Shown: piece by piece, positions 12,331-22,115 of the stretch
How the letters are laid out: the number at the start of each line of letters is the position of its first letter
Position numbering within the stretch: the first letter of the stretch is position 1
Assembly (NCBI GenBank): GCA_023052935.1
Contig: CM041292.1
Span: forward strand, 93,355,169 to 93,419,168
Length of the DNA: 64,000 bases
Direction of reading: 5' to 3'
From: Piezodorus guildinii
Taxonomy: Eukaryota > Arthropoda > Insecta > Hemiptera > Pentatomidae
Notes under the pieces: generated by a model
Told to the model about the DNA's origin: nothing
Seen by the model: only the letters and a program-made list of their open reading frames with translations
Database searches by the model: none
Program-made: the position numbers and the translations under genes

Positions 12331-14315
12331 TATATATTTAGAGGCAGTTATTCAAGTATTTAAAATTAAGAAAAATATATCTTAAAATGAAATATTCCAA
12401 GGAATTTGGCTCGGCATAAAAAATAAATAAAAATTATTATGTTTGTGTAACAATGTTTTGGCCAACATTTCATACCCCATAAGTATTTAATAATTTTAAT
12501 AATTTAGTAATAATACTTGTTTTAATTTTATTAGATATTACCTTGTGTTTTCTTAGCCTTAACAAAGGCCTAAAAGTTAGACTGAAACGTCGGGGTAATA
12601 ATATAGTAAGTGTTGGGAATTAGTCTGATTTATTTTTTTACTACCGCACACCTAAAAAACTTTATACTCTGTGGTCAACCATTATTCCATAATTTAAAAT
12701 GAAAAAATAAAAAGTGGGATATTGAAAATTGTTTACGAAACTAGTGCTGGAAATAGTAATCTTGTTATCATAACAACAAATAAACTTTATAAATTCTGAG
12801 AATGTCCAAATGTCAATTGATAATAAATCGACATTGTATGTCCAAATTCTATCAAGATATTCTTTGATGTCACCAATATAAATTCCAAAAAAAACCTAAT
12901 TTATTGAATTGTATTAAATTATATTATTTAACATAAAAAGGCTTTAGGCACAAATAATAATAAACCAAAAGCATGATAATTCATTGTATTTTATAAACCA
13001 ATCATTACACTATATATTTACATATATTATGCATCTCCATTTCAAAGTCGATTGGAAGTTTTCAAAAATCACTTGTAACTTTTTCAACAATTTTAAAAGA
13101 GTAACTTTTCAATGTTCAATATACCCAGGTCATGATCCAGAGTTGAAGATGTTTCGTTGCGCCGTCCCTGTAAAATATTTTTTTTTAATTAAAAATCCTC
13201 ATCAAGGCATGTATTTTATTAGTATTGTATTCACACACAAAATTATTTACATATTCATGATTAATGTATAACAAAAAATAAAGTTTTTTTTTTAGTTTGA
13301 CATACGTAATTCTTCAATTACCTTTTTTAGTGATTAAATTATTTTAATTGTTAATTTAATCGTATCGTATCAATTAATGGAATAATTTATTATGTTTGAT
13401 TGGATATATTTGTTTTAATTCACGTTACATTTAATAGTATTCAATAATAGTAAATGAACTTTTCATATTGTATAAATGTGATCTTAGCAATATGATTATT
13501 GTCCATTGTGACAAATCGTAATTTATTCGAATAAATAAATTAATAGAAATAAAAAAGAATAATAGAACTTTTCATACTCCTTTTGCAAACACATTTCAGA
13601 TTAATTGAAAAAAATAAAAAGGTATACTTTGCAGTACAGGGTAAATCTTGATATTTAATTAGAATGAAATGAAAAATAAAGAAATCTGAACTGCAAAAAT
13701 CATAAATAATGCAACAGATGTTAGCTAACCAATTAGAGACAATATTTTGTTATTTATTTGACAACAAGTAATATACAAATGCCTTTAGGCATATATTGTA
13801 ACACAGATGGCCATTACGAAAAACCTCCTTCAGGAGAGACAATATAGTTGATCCATCCTTACAATGTATTATTTTACATTTAGTAACAATAAAAATTAAT
13901 CTTAGAATCATTATTAGGCTGTTAAAACGTGGAGGAGGTTGAAAATCCTAACCAATTGTATTCGTACAAACAGGTAGTGTTATCTGAGGTATAGTTCACC
14001 AATTTCTAGCTGAATAATTACATTATTATAACTAGAAATTTTGTTGACATAGTATGTCTTTTAGTTGGGGGTCTGTAACATTCATTATGTAACGTTTTTG
14101 TCACTTTCAGCTTGACACGCACTGACTCTGTTGGTTTTGCTCGGATCTAAACTTTAAATAATGTTCCTAGGTCAGAAATTTAGTGGAAAATATTTTTTTT
14201 TTATACAACATTTGACGCTAGGACCAACCGTTTAGAAGCTATTTTAGCATGAATGAAAATTCAAGTTTTAAATCACTATTTTCTCTTAAAGGGTTTAAAA
14301 AAAAATTAAAAAAAT

Positions 14316-14318
<3 letters not shown>
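12331..14318. other. AT-rich intergenic DNA
   Basis: No supported gene. Positions 12555-12595 carry an ACTGAAACGTCGG motif like those at 54159 and 54383. Open frames such as 12984-13271 are AT-rich and show no family signal. Confidence 0.3.
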
Positions 14319-14365
<47 letters not shown>

Positions 14366-14369
14366 TATA
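14319..14369. repeat. (TA)n microsatellite
   Basis: About 25 TA units with one CA interruption near 14360. Confidence 0.95.
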
Positions 14370-14544
14370 ATTTGAATTTAATTAGTAATTTAATCTTTTT
14401 ATATATAAAAATAACGAAAAGCGAAATTTTCCTCTTTAGTCGGTGATCGCGCATAGATGTATAACGCTTTTTATTGGTTACAAGAATTTAGCTACCTTTC
14501 TAGACCTATGGACTTAAACTTTAGGGAACAACTAATTTTTTTTT
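14370..14544. other. AT-rich intergenic DNA
   Basis: Short AT-rich interval between the microsatellite and a nested LINE. No signal. Confidence 0.3.
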
Positions 14545-14635
14545 CATCCATTTCAATCCAAAGTCCTCCGAACAGTAATTAATGCTCCGTAATGTCACAA
14601 GTCATACCTTACACCACGACCTAAATATTCCATAT
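14545..14635 (+). pseudogene. Jockey-like LINE (type B), 5' piece of a split copy
   Basis: Readable residues VTSHTLHHDLNIPY match the ORF2 C-terminus (compare VTNHTLHHDHNI on the minus strand near 46975-47010). The copy is interrupted here and its 3' UTR resumes at about 19785. The interruption is a minus-strand type C LINE end that itself carries the gypsy element. Confidence 0.6.
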
Positions 14636-14803
14636 ATTTTTATTTGTTTTTATTGAGATATATTACAATCTCTTTTTAAATGGACAGTAGTAACAGTAAT
14701 ATGAGACCACATTCACACAATATGTACAGAAAATAATGATGAAGTCATAACATAAAATATAATATGATATTAAAATATATTAAAATAAAATATACTATAT
14801 ATA
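14636..14803 (-). mobile_element. Type C LINE 3' end, left half of a split copy
   Basis: Minus-strand sequence ending ATTGTAATATATCTCAATAAAAAC closely resembles 36968-37080 (written in parts: TTATTGAGATATATTACAAT on the plus strand of both). The copy continues at 19669 on the other side of the gypsy element. It is a short, non-coding 3' fragment inserted in the type B LINE. Confidence 0.65.
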
Positions 14804-15080
14804 TGTAATTCTTAAAGAAAGTAGACTTTAGACGATTCTAAAATAGTAGTTTATTATTAATAACAATAAACAAAAGTAGATACATACAAACAGAATGAAC
14901 ATATAAACAACTTACCTAAAATAGTAGAATTGAATAAAAAGTCCCTTTCTACTCTATCTAGAAGCTAACAGTCAGAGATCATATGTAACCTACCCAATCT
15001 TTAAAAACACATGTGATCACACTTTGTCACTATGATAAATGGCAACACTATCTAAAACTAAATTATGATTATAATTTACA
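14804..15080 (-). repeat. 3' LTR of the gypsy element
   Basis: 277 bp, ends TGTAA...TTACA. In element orientation it contains the last 21 or so codons of pol and its stop (15017). It differs from the 5' LTR at one base. The polypurine tract upstream is short (GGAGG, 15081-15085 complement), so second-strand priming is not clearly marked. Confidence 0.95.
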
Positions 15081-17476
15081 CCTCCGTTGGTCGAAGACTC
15101 TTTTTCTGCAGGAAAAGAGTATGGTACCAGCTTAGAGCTATGGAAGAAATTGGCTGCCCTATGTCTCGTATTGCAGTCAACTTCATATATAGATGACGAA
15201 ACTCTACGTTTTATGATAAAAGGTCCTTTCCTAACTTCATCCAACTTATCTCTATTCAATCTATTGCCATTCGAAACGTACACCAAATCTCCTTCCTGAA
15301 ATTCATGTTCCTTCCTCGTTTGATCTACCCGCTTCTTATTTCTTTCAAAACTTATTCTTGAATTTTCAAATGCTTTCTGACGATCTGCACTCAAATCAGT
15401 TTCACGTTTCAATTCTTCAGGAACTATTTCGGATGTCATTGCATATAACAGATAAGCGGGTGAAAATTTAGTCGTTCCGTGAGGTGTGTTGTTGTACTCC
15501 TTGACACAAGACTCAGCCACAGTGGTCCAAGACACCTCATCATCAGTCTCATTTATTCGACAACGGATTCTGTTTACCAATGTTTGATTTAACCGTTCAT
15601 TCAGTCCATTGGATTGTGGGTTGTCTACTGCTGTATAGAGCAGATCAATTCTCTTGTTTTGTAGGTATGTTCTGAACTTCCTTGCATTGAACGCCCCATA
15701 TTGATCAACTAGCAACATTTTTATTTTGTTTCCTTCTGCCACTGGGTTGATCAGTTTGATGAAATCAGTAACACTTTGCCCACTGGAAGTACGGATCCAG
15801 GCATACCTAGAAAAATGATCTACCAGTAAGTGAAGGTATTTCTTTGTTGAGTTATTTCTAGCAAAACCACCTATTGTGTCGATGGACATGATATGATAGG
15901 GATATTCTGCTGGACCTAACTGAGAAAGGAGTCCGATTGGTCTTCCCGATCTAGATTTATTTTTAGCACAGATCTCACAAGCTCTACAAAACTGATTTAT
16001 AAGTTTATCCATGTCTTTAAAATAATAGAAGGGTCTCAATTTTTCAGCTATTTGGCTGGTGCCAATATGCCCGTAAAATTTGTGAATTTTGTCAATCAAG
16101 TTGAGTCCTAATCCCATTGACACATATATTCGTTTCCTATTGTTTAGCATCTTAAAGCTAATTTTGTCATCTTTAAAAACCTTCTTCGAAGCTTCAATTT
16201 CATCTTTAATTGTTTCTTGATCATTTATGATGTCATCGATTTGAATCATGTTAATCACCTTCAAACAGTCATTTTCATCTTCAAAGCTTTCTAGAACTGG
16301 GTTTCTGGATAATGCATCCGCTTCTATATTGTCCTTGCCTTCTTTATAAATGACTTTGAAGTTGTACTGAGACAGATACAACATCAAATCACCTAACGCC
16401 TCATCTGTTCGGGATTTACATTTTAAATTTATAAGCGGTTTATGATCCGATGTCACAGTAAAAGCCTTACCAATGAGATAATGTTGCCAATAAACAATTG
16501 CTTCTTTTATTGCTAGGCATTCCAAATACATTATCTCTTTCTTCATTTGACCAGGGGTCAATTTCTTAGAAAAATAACCAACCGGATGTAGGATACCATC
16601 TGCTTGTGGCTGCTTCAGAACTGCACCCAGACCCGTACGGCTTGCATCAACTTCGATAACTATATCTTTTTCATGGTCATAGATTGCTAAGACTGGTGCT
16701 GTACATAGATATAACTTTAATTCTTGAAAACACGATTCATATTTATCAGACCATATAAATTTTTCGTCTTTCTTCAACAGATTATGTAATGGGGCTAATC
16801 TCTCTGTACAATGATCGATGAATTTTCGATAAAAATTAATTTTCCCCAGAAGTTGACGAACCATTTTTCTTGTCGTAGGACGTTGAAATTCTTTTATTGC
16901 AATCAAATTATCATTGATCGGACGAACCTTGCCATATTCTATTACGTGGCCTAAGTATTTCACTGAACGCATAGCGAAACCACATTTCACTAGCTTTAAT
17001 TTAAGCCCTTCTTTCTTAACTGCTTCAAAGACTAAGCCCAAATGTTTCAGATGTTCTTCATAAGATTGTGAAAAAATCAAAATGTCATCAATGTAATTTA
17101 CACAAAAACTACTTAAACTGTGTTTACGTAAAATACCTGCCAAAATTCGTTGAAAGATAGCTGGTGAATTTTTAAAACCAAACGGTAGGACTTTCCATTG
17201 CCAATGGCCTTTTTGCGTTATAAATGCTGTCTTTTTCCGATCTTTCATTCGAAGAGGTATAGACCAAAAAGCCGAGTTGATATCTAAAGCAGTAAACCAG
17301 CTGCAGTCACCGACATTCACTACTAGATCATCGATTCTGGGAAATGGTTGGGGCTCAGGCACTACTAACTTGTTTAGTTCGCGAAAATCAACACATAGCC
17401 GCGTTCTTTTCCCATCTTCTTTCTTGAATGCTAATGTTACAGGTGATGCAAAAGGTGAACTCGATTCTTCAATCAA
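15017..17476 (-). CDS. Reverse transcriptase, RNase H and integrase of pol
   Basis: 819 residues, open farther upstream to about 17540. Reverse transcriptase: VDFRELN (29-35), catalytic D65 in ALDINSAF, LPFGFKNSP (97-105) and the YIDD box (128-131). RNase H: candidate catalytic D277, E319, D344 and D387, in DASRTGLG, YLECLA, TSDHKP and EADALSR. Integrase: zinc site H465-X4-H470...C500-X2-C503, and a D533-D591-E627 triad with 35 residues between the last two, the DD35E spacing of integrases. The C-terminal part contains a GPF/Y-like segment (KGPFIIKRR, 750-758). The last 21 or so codons lie inside the 3' LTR. No stop or frame break is present within these three domains, so they could be enzymatically complete if translated. 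Copy-level defects lie upstream. Confidence 0.95.
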   Translation of the reverse strand: MIEESSSPFASPVTLAFKKEDGKRTRLCVDFRELNKLVVPEPQPFPRIDDLVVNVGDCSWFTALDINSAFWSIPLRMKDRKKTAFITQKGHWQWKVLPFGFKNSPAIFQRILAGILRKHSLSSFCVNYIDDILIFSQSYEEHLKHLGLVFEAVKKEGLKLKLVKCGFAMRSVKYLGHVIEYGKVRPINDNLIAIKEFQRPTTRKMVRQLLGKINFYRKFIDHCTERLAPLHNLLKKDEKFIWSDKYESCFQELKLYLCTAPVLAIYDHEKDIVIEVDASRTGLGAVLKQPQADGILHPVGYFSKKLTPGQMKKEIMYLECLAIKEAIVYWQHYLIGKAFTVTSDHKPLINLKCKSRTDEALGDLMLYLSQYNFKVIYKEGKDNIEADALSRNPVLESFEDENDCLKVINMIQIDDIINDQETIKDEIEASKKVFKDDKISFKMLNNRKRIYVSMGLGLNLIDKIHKFYGHIGTSQIAEKLRPFYYFKDMDKLINQFCRACEICAKNKSRSGRPIGLLSQLGPAEYPYHIMSIDTIGGFARNNSTKKYLHLLVDHFSRYAWIRTSSGQSVTDFIKLINPVAEGNKIKMLLVDQYGAFNARKFRTYLQNKRIDLLYTAVDNPQSNGLNERLNQTLVNRIRCRINETDDEVSWTTVAESCVKEYNNTPHGTTKFSPAYLLYAMTSEIVPEELKRETDLSADRQKAFENSRISFERNKKRVDQTRKEHEFQEGDLVYVSNGNRLNRDKLDEVRKGPFIIKRRVSSSIYEVDCNTRHRAANFFHSSKLVPYSFPAEKESSTNGGVNYNHNLVLDSVAIYHSDKV

Positions 17477-17537
17477 ATCATTTTCTAATAATTTGGAAAT
17501 TTGTGAGTCTATTTCCTCTTGATCAGGGTAAGAACAT

Positions 17538-18200
17538 CTATCTATATGGTTTCCGTGAAATATATCTGTCCTCTTTCAATTTAATGTGAGCTTCGCTATC
17601 TCCAACTATACCCACGTCAAACTTATTATTGGCAAAACACCTTTCGTATTCATTTAACATCTTCATAATGTCATGCTTTTTATTTTCATCCAAATATTCT
17701 AAATTTACTTCTAAGGAATTCTTATCATTTCCGAATGATTCATCATTCAATATTGATTTATCTTCTCTGGTTACAACTTTCGAAGAATCCTTGTCAATTC
17801 TCGCGCTTTTCACTTCGATTATGCTGTCCTTTGTTTTCTGTTTAATTCTTAGATTTTCATCTTGTATAAGTTTAAACTTCTTTATAGCATCTAAACCAAG
17901 TAATAAATCGTAATTGAAGTTACTATTTTTAACAACATATAGGTTAAGTGTATCTTCTATTTCCCCTATTTTTAAACGAAGGCTTGCCCGGCTTTTGCAA
18001 AAATTCACACCACTGATAGTTTTCAACATATTTCTATTAGAGAGCAATTTCGATTTCAATAAACGAACAAGCTTTTCATTAACCAATGAACAAGTAGAAC
18101 CGTTATCATAAACAGCTGTCACTACTTTATTTCTGTCCACTTCTACGTTAATCTTGATTAATGTACATGGTGTGAGCTTTTCCGGGCCATTTAGTTTTTT
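17538..18200 (-). CDS. Aspartic protease region of pol
   Basis: Open in the minus-1 frame from the slippery site. The active-site loop reads YDNGSTCSLV, where the usual D-T/S-G is D-N-G, followed by the conserved LLLGLDAIKKF segment about 70 residues later. This fits a retropepsin that processes the polyprotein. The frame ends at a TAG (17538-17540) just after the conserved ISRKPYR segment that normally leads into reverse transcriptase. The next domain continues in a different frame. A tandem four-base repeat (GATAGATA around 17537-17544) at the junction is consistent with a 4-nt duplication having caused the break. Protease activity of the D-N-G variant is untested. Confidence 0.85.
   Translation of the reverse strand, partial: KKLNGPEKLTPCTLIKINVEVDRNKVVTAVYDNGSTCSLVNEKLVRLLKSKLLSNRNMLKTISGVNFCKSRASLRLKIGEIEDTLNLYVVKNSNFNYDLLLGLDAIKKFKLIQDENLRIKQKTKDSIIEVKSARIDKDSSKVVTREDKSILNDESFGNDKNSLEVNLEYLDENKKHDIMKMLNEYERCFANNKFDVGIVGDSEAHIKLKEDRYISRKPYR
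18191..18200 (-). promoter_or_regulatory. A AAA AAC slippery heptamer at the gag stop
   Basis: On the element strand, A AAA AAC (complement of 18194-18200) in the gag frame sits immediately before the gag stop TAA (18193-18191). The protease frame is minus 1 relative to gag and is open across this point. This is the classic arrangement for programmed minus-1 frameshifting that makes Gag-Pol in retroelements. A downstream structure was not evaluated. Confidence 0.75.
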
Positions 18201-19367
18201 GAACTCTCTTCATTTTGAATTTCAATTCCCGAAAGATCAGTTTTCAAGCCGTCATCCAGTTCCGTCATATTAACTACATTTTTATTTTGATACGGTTTAT
18301 TTCTGCATACTGACGTTGGATGAAAACGATTTTTAAAACCAAGTTCCTCGCATATGGTGCATGGTCTTCTCTCCATAGCATTTACTTTTTCCGTTTTTCT
18401 TTTCACCATGTCAGTCTTCTTCGTCTCTACATTTTGTTTTTTTTCCAATATTTTCTTCATCACGTAAGAATCATTAAAATTTTTCATTTCTCTCAAAATA
18501 TCATTTACTGTCTCTATATTATCCCTATTAAGCCTATCCTGAACATCTAGGGGTAAATTATACACTATTTGATATACTCTATACATTTCGGGCATATCTT
18601 TGTCAGCTTCCAAAAGCAAACGTTCTTTCTTGAGAACATAATCGATCAGCGAACCGAACATATACTTGTAATTGAATGCTGTGCGAATCGCCGTCCAACC
18701 CTTTCTGCCATAAACTAATAAAAATGAATTTTTCCAAACTTCCCAATCAGCTATTGGTAATTTAATTAAACTTGAACCGTACCATTCTTTTGCATTACCA
18801 TCCATAAACAACTTTAAAGCTTCTACCTTGGTGGAACCATCAAATATCTTAAATCTGATACATTCCTTCTCAAAAGAGGTTATACAATTTAAAGCTTCTT
18901 GCTTTCCATTAAACTTGCTTAAAAGAAATTTGTGTTCTATTTCACTTAAAGTTACTGCATAAGTAGTTGAAATACGGTCCTCTAATTCCTTAATACGTTT
19001 GATCAAAAAAAACCTCGTTGGCTGTTTTTGTTTCTCCTAATGCAATATCCATAGCACTAGCTTCATCTACATTATATTCTTCTAAATAGTGATCACTAAT
19101 TCTGAAGTTATGATCTTCATCTAAATATTTATTTTTCAATTCCGGTTTAAAAGCAATAGCAACTTTTCTATAACCTCCTAATTTAGTGATAGAATTTTTC
19201 ATACTCACAATTGTTTTACTTGCTAATAGTTCTTTGTGCAAGTCCAAATCCTTTAACTGCTCTGGTAAACTGTACCATACAACCTTGTCCACAGACAGAG
19301 CAGTTAACTCATACTTTGCTTCTCCTCTCTTGACAATATGGACATGAAGTTTCTTACTTGAAGCCAT
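18191..19367 (-). pseudogene. gag of the gypsy element (one frame break)
   Basis: Gag packages the element RNA into virus-like particles. The first part, ATG at 19367 to a stop at 18990, gives 125 residues beginning MASSKKLHVHIVKRGEAKY. The second part continues in another frame from about 19006 to the stop at 18191-18193 (about 271 residues). It ends in a cysteine-histidine motif, C-X2-C-X9-H-X4-C (CTIC...H....C), with wider spacing than a standard CCHC knuckle. The switch lies in a run of eight T (element strand, complement of 19005-19012), so one extra T is the simplest cause; a sequencing error in the homopolymer is also possible. Coding directly follows the primer site. The frame ends right after an A AAA AAC heptamer. 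Confidence 0.85.
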
Positions 19368-19391
19368 AGTTGAGTAGACTTTTATTCAATT
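19368..19391 (-). other. Putative primer-binding site, self-complementary to the LTR
   Basis: Only 24 nt separate the 5' LTR from the gag ATG. They do not start with the TGG expected when a tRNA 3' end primes reverse transcription. Instead, 19372-19391 can pair with 19516-19542 of the adjacent LTR over about 20 positions, with one 1-nt and one 6-nt bulge. Self-priming by the 5' end of the transcript is known for Tf1/sushi-type gypsy elements. Its occurrence here is inference. Confidence 0.45.
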
Positions 19392-19668
19392 TGTAATTCT
19401 TAAAGAAAGTGGACTTTAGACGATTCTAAAATAGTAGTTTATTATTAATAACAATAAACAAAAGTAGATACATACAAACAGAATGAACATATAAACAACT
19501 TACCTAAAATAGTAGAATTGAATAAAAAGTCCCTTTCTACTCTATCTAGAAGCTAACAGTCAGAGATCATATGTAACCTACCCAATCTTTAAAAACACAT
19601 GTGATCACACTTTGTCACTATGATAAATGGCAACACTATCTAAAACTAAATTATGATTATAATTTACA
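19392..19668 (-). repeat. 5' LTR of the gypsy element
   Basis: 277 bp and identical to the other LTR except at one base. In element orientation it carries TTTTTATTCAATT (about 19516-19529), complementary to the sequence directly after the LTR, and a splice-donor-like TTAGGTAAGTT (about 19498-19508). Confidence 0.95.
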
Positions 19669-19784
19669 TATATATATATTCAAGAAAACAAAAAATAAAA
19701 TAAAATAAACAAAACTACAACCTAAAATTGACATAAATACAAAGTGGGAAATAAATAAACATCATACACACAATCCATTTATTT
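19669..19784 (-). mobile_element. Type C LINE 3' end, right half of the split copy
   Basis: Resumes after the gypsy element with an A-rich stretch and AAATAAATAAACATCATAC, which matches 37205-37225. Together with 14636-14803 it forms one fragment of about 280 bp. Confidence 0.6.
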
Positions 19785-20172
19785 AGACCTTATTTCATCA
19801 AAATTCTCCAAATTCCATCAGAACCTTATCCAACCTCTAGCTCAAGCCCTATCCAGCTCCACACACCCTTACCATCCCCCTTGAAGGTTGAAACGGCAGT
19901 GGCCTCGAGACCTCTTGTAAATATGCATATTGGCTTGCATTGCATAGCACTGACTAAATTCTCCACACAATGTGCTGTATGTATAACGTGTATATAGGTA
20001 TGAGTGATTTCTAGACTTTTTATACATTTTATTGATTTATTATTGTATATGTATTTTATAATTTAATTGCTGTGTAAATATTGTATGCATTTTGTATTAC
20101 ATTACTATTATTAATGTCCAAATTTGGACAAATTGTAATATCACCCAATAAAAATTGTTGTTAAAAAAAAAA
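19785..20172 (+). mobile_element. Type B LINE 3' UTR with poly(A), right part of the split copy
   Basis: The segment from CAAAATTCTCCAAATTCCATC (about 19797, given in part) through GAAGGTTGAAACGG (19884), GTATGAGTGATTTC and TAATGTCCAAATTTGGAC to a poly(A) run at 20163-20172 is colinear with the reverse complement of 46600-46950. It is the 3' UTR of the LINE whose coding piece is at 14545-14635. The tail AATAAAAATTG precedes the poly(A). Confidence 0.75.
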
Positions 20173-20249
20173 GAAGCTATTTAGCTCCAATTGTTTTCAT
20201 TAATAAAACAAAAATATATTTGGCTTAAGTCTATTACTGATAAATATAG
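20173..20249. other. Short AT-rich spacer
   Basis: No signal beyond AT-rich sequence. Confidence 0.3.
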
Positions 20250-20510
20250 ACACATGAATCGGATTTATCCAGATAAGTGTCAGATGTCAGGTAGCAAAGC
20301 TATCGATTACAGGGCTGGAGAAACAAAAGAGCGAGATAAAAAAAAGACTGTCCCTAAGGCAGAGTATTGTCCCGTTAATAAATGGAGAGGGGGTGGGCCG
20401 CAGACTGACCAATCAAATTCCTCCTCTCATCTACCATTGTTCTCTCCGAGGGTAACTACCCCTATCTCTCTCCCCATCGAGAGCTCTGACACTCTTGAAA
20501 ATGAAGTTTA
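20250..20510. promoter_or_regulatory. GC-richer island 4, candidate regulatory element
   Basis: GC-richer sequence with ATCGATTA (20302-20309), CCGTTAATAAATGG (20371-20384, posterior-Hox/Caudal-like), a GGAGAGGGGGTGGG purine run and CCCCATCGAGAGC. An open frame 20191-20511 spans it but is lysine-rich at one end and serine/proline-rich at the other and matches no family. Regulatory role is inferred. Confidence 0.35.
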
Positions 20511-21739
20511 AGATTTTATCTAAATTCGAGTTAAGTGTACAGTTATAAAGAGCCAATTTAAAAAGAGACAAAAAAGGTACTGGCTAAGGGCTACCAGTTA
20601 ATTTCTAGCTTTTTTAACTAGACAAAAGGCAGTAATTAGGTTTATATATTCAACAATGTATATATCTTAAAGAGATAGAGTTAATTATATCTTCTCCTTT
20701 ATCTACTGGTCCTGTTAAAGATTGTTCCTACACAAATGAGTTTTCAAAACGTTCAAATTATCTAATCAAAGGAAACAATACAAACTGCTCAACTAAAATT
20801 ATATATGTTTATATTCATTAATATCAATATTCGACCACCATTTTCATATTCAACGGAAAATAACATAATAAGTTTTTCCCCTGTACAATTTTATTTCATT
20901 TGATTCTGATTATTATAAATTAAATTAAGTTCTATAAAATATCAATTCATTATTCTGGAAGTTACAAATAGTTTGGGTTTTTTCCGCATGTTCGGAACAA
21001 ATCCTCCATATTATGTTATTTGAGTAAAATTATCATAACACAATATAGATTGATATTACTACAATTTAAATTTATATACCCATATTTATTTACATTTTAG
21101 GACCATATTACTAGATGTTTACCATGACAACCAACATAATTTGTTTTCAATAATGTCAAAAACTATTAATATTACCACTTCCATAAAATTATTTTTTTTA
21201 AATTATATAATACTTGAAGTGTACTTGTTAAACACCGACGCTTATTCCTTTATCTCTTAGCAGATTAAAAAGTTAGGAGTTATTGTTTTTACAAATTTTT
21301 ATTTTCATTTTTCTCTCACCATTTTATATTAAAATTTTTAATATATTATTGTAAATGTGTTTATTTATTTTTACTTAGTCTATTGAATGATCGTCCTAAC
21401 GCTGTAGTGTAATTATCATGTTATATTCAAACATACTATTTGCTATGTTTTTGACCGGCTGCTTTTCTAAGGCAGCGGTAGCTTCAAAAACTAGCTTATT
21501 TGATATATTTAATGTATATATAGACCAATATTTAATGAAACCATTGGATTTCCTTTCCAAAGGTTTCGTGTTTACTAATCCCAATAAGTGGCATGTGGGG
21601 TATGATTAAATGAGACATGTTTTAATAAATGACATTATTATTTACCATAACTTAAACATATATAATATATTTACACAATAGTTGAGAATACCGAGGGTTT
21701 TCTTATAGTTGATCTTGCCAAACAATATTACAATAAAAG
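20511..21739. other. AT-rich intergenic DNA
   Basis: No supported gene. At 21396-21609 both strands are open for about 62 codons. I do not recognise either product, and an old transposon fragment is possible. Confidence 0.3.
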
Positions 21740-22115
21740 ATTACCTCCTGACACTTTGTTGGATGGCGGAGGTGTAAATTGTCTCAACCGTTCGTTCTAA
21801 GCTCTCAGATCTCCAGCTGCTCTCTCTGACCCCCACCAGACGGACATCTCTTCTTCTAGATGGAACCCGACTCACATCTTGAGGATAGAACTTGACTGGC
21901 TTCTTGCTATTCTTCCATTCTCGTAGCTAGCATCAGAATCACCTCATCTTCAAGATAGAACTTAACTAACCTTTTCGAATCTTCTCCTCATCGTCGTCAC
22001 CTCGGGCGGGGCTGATATGGAAAGTATACCAAGCCGAGGGTCCTTTGTCCTAAGGTCTAGAAACTTTCCCGAGGTATCGCTGGGGGTCCCTATGGATTCA
22101 GGTAAACGCTTTTTG
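21740..22115. other. GC-richer segment with imperfect direct repeats
   Basis: GATAGAACTTGACTGG (near 21884) and GATAGAACTTAACTAACC (near 21953) start two similar pyrimidine-rich units about 70 bp apart. The segment is GC-richer than its flanks. It may be a regulatory island or an unrecognised repeat. Confidence 0.3.

Larger units (their letters stand above)
14804..19668 (-). mobile_element. Ty3/gypsy LTR retrotransposon, 4865 bp, nearly intact
   Basis: Two 277-bp direct LTRs (14804-15080 and 19392-19668) bound a minus-strand gag-protease-RT-RNaseH-integrase region. The LTRs begin TGTAA and end TTACA and differ at only one position (A/G at 14823/19411), so insertion was recent. Both sides are flanked by TATA (14800-14803, 19669-19672), a 4-bp target duplication in a (TA)n tract. 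TATATA targets with 4-bp duplications are known for the 17.6/297 group of insect gypsy elements. No env frame is present. A minus-1 frameshift heptamer separates gag and pol. Two extra frame breaks (in gag near 19005 and between protease and RT near 17545) make this copy probably defective. Nothing resembling a chromodomain is seen. Confidence 0.95.

Noticed and set aside
21396..21609. Open frames on both strands
   Set aside because: No family recognised on either strand and no transposon ends nearby.
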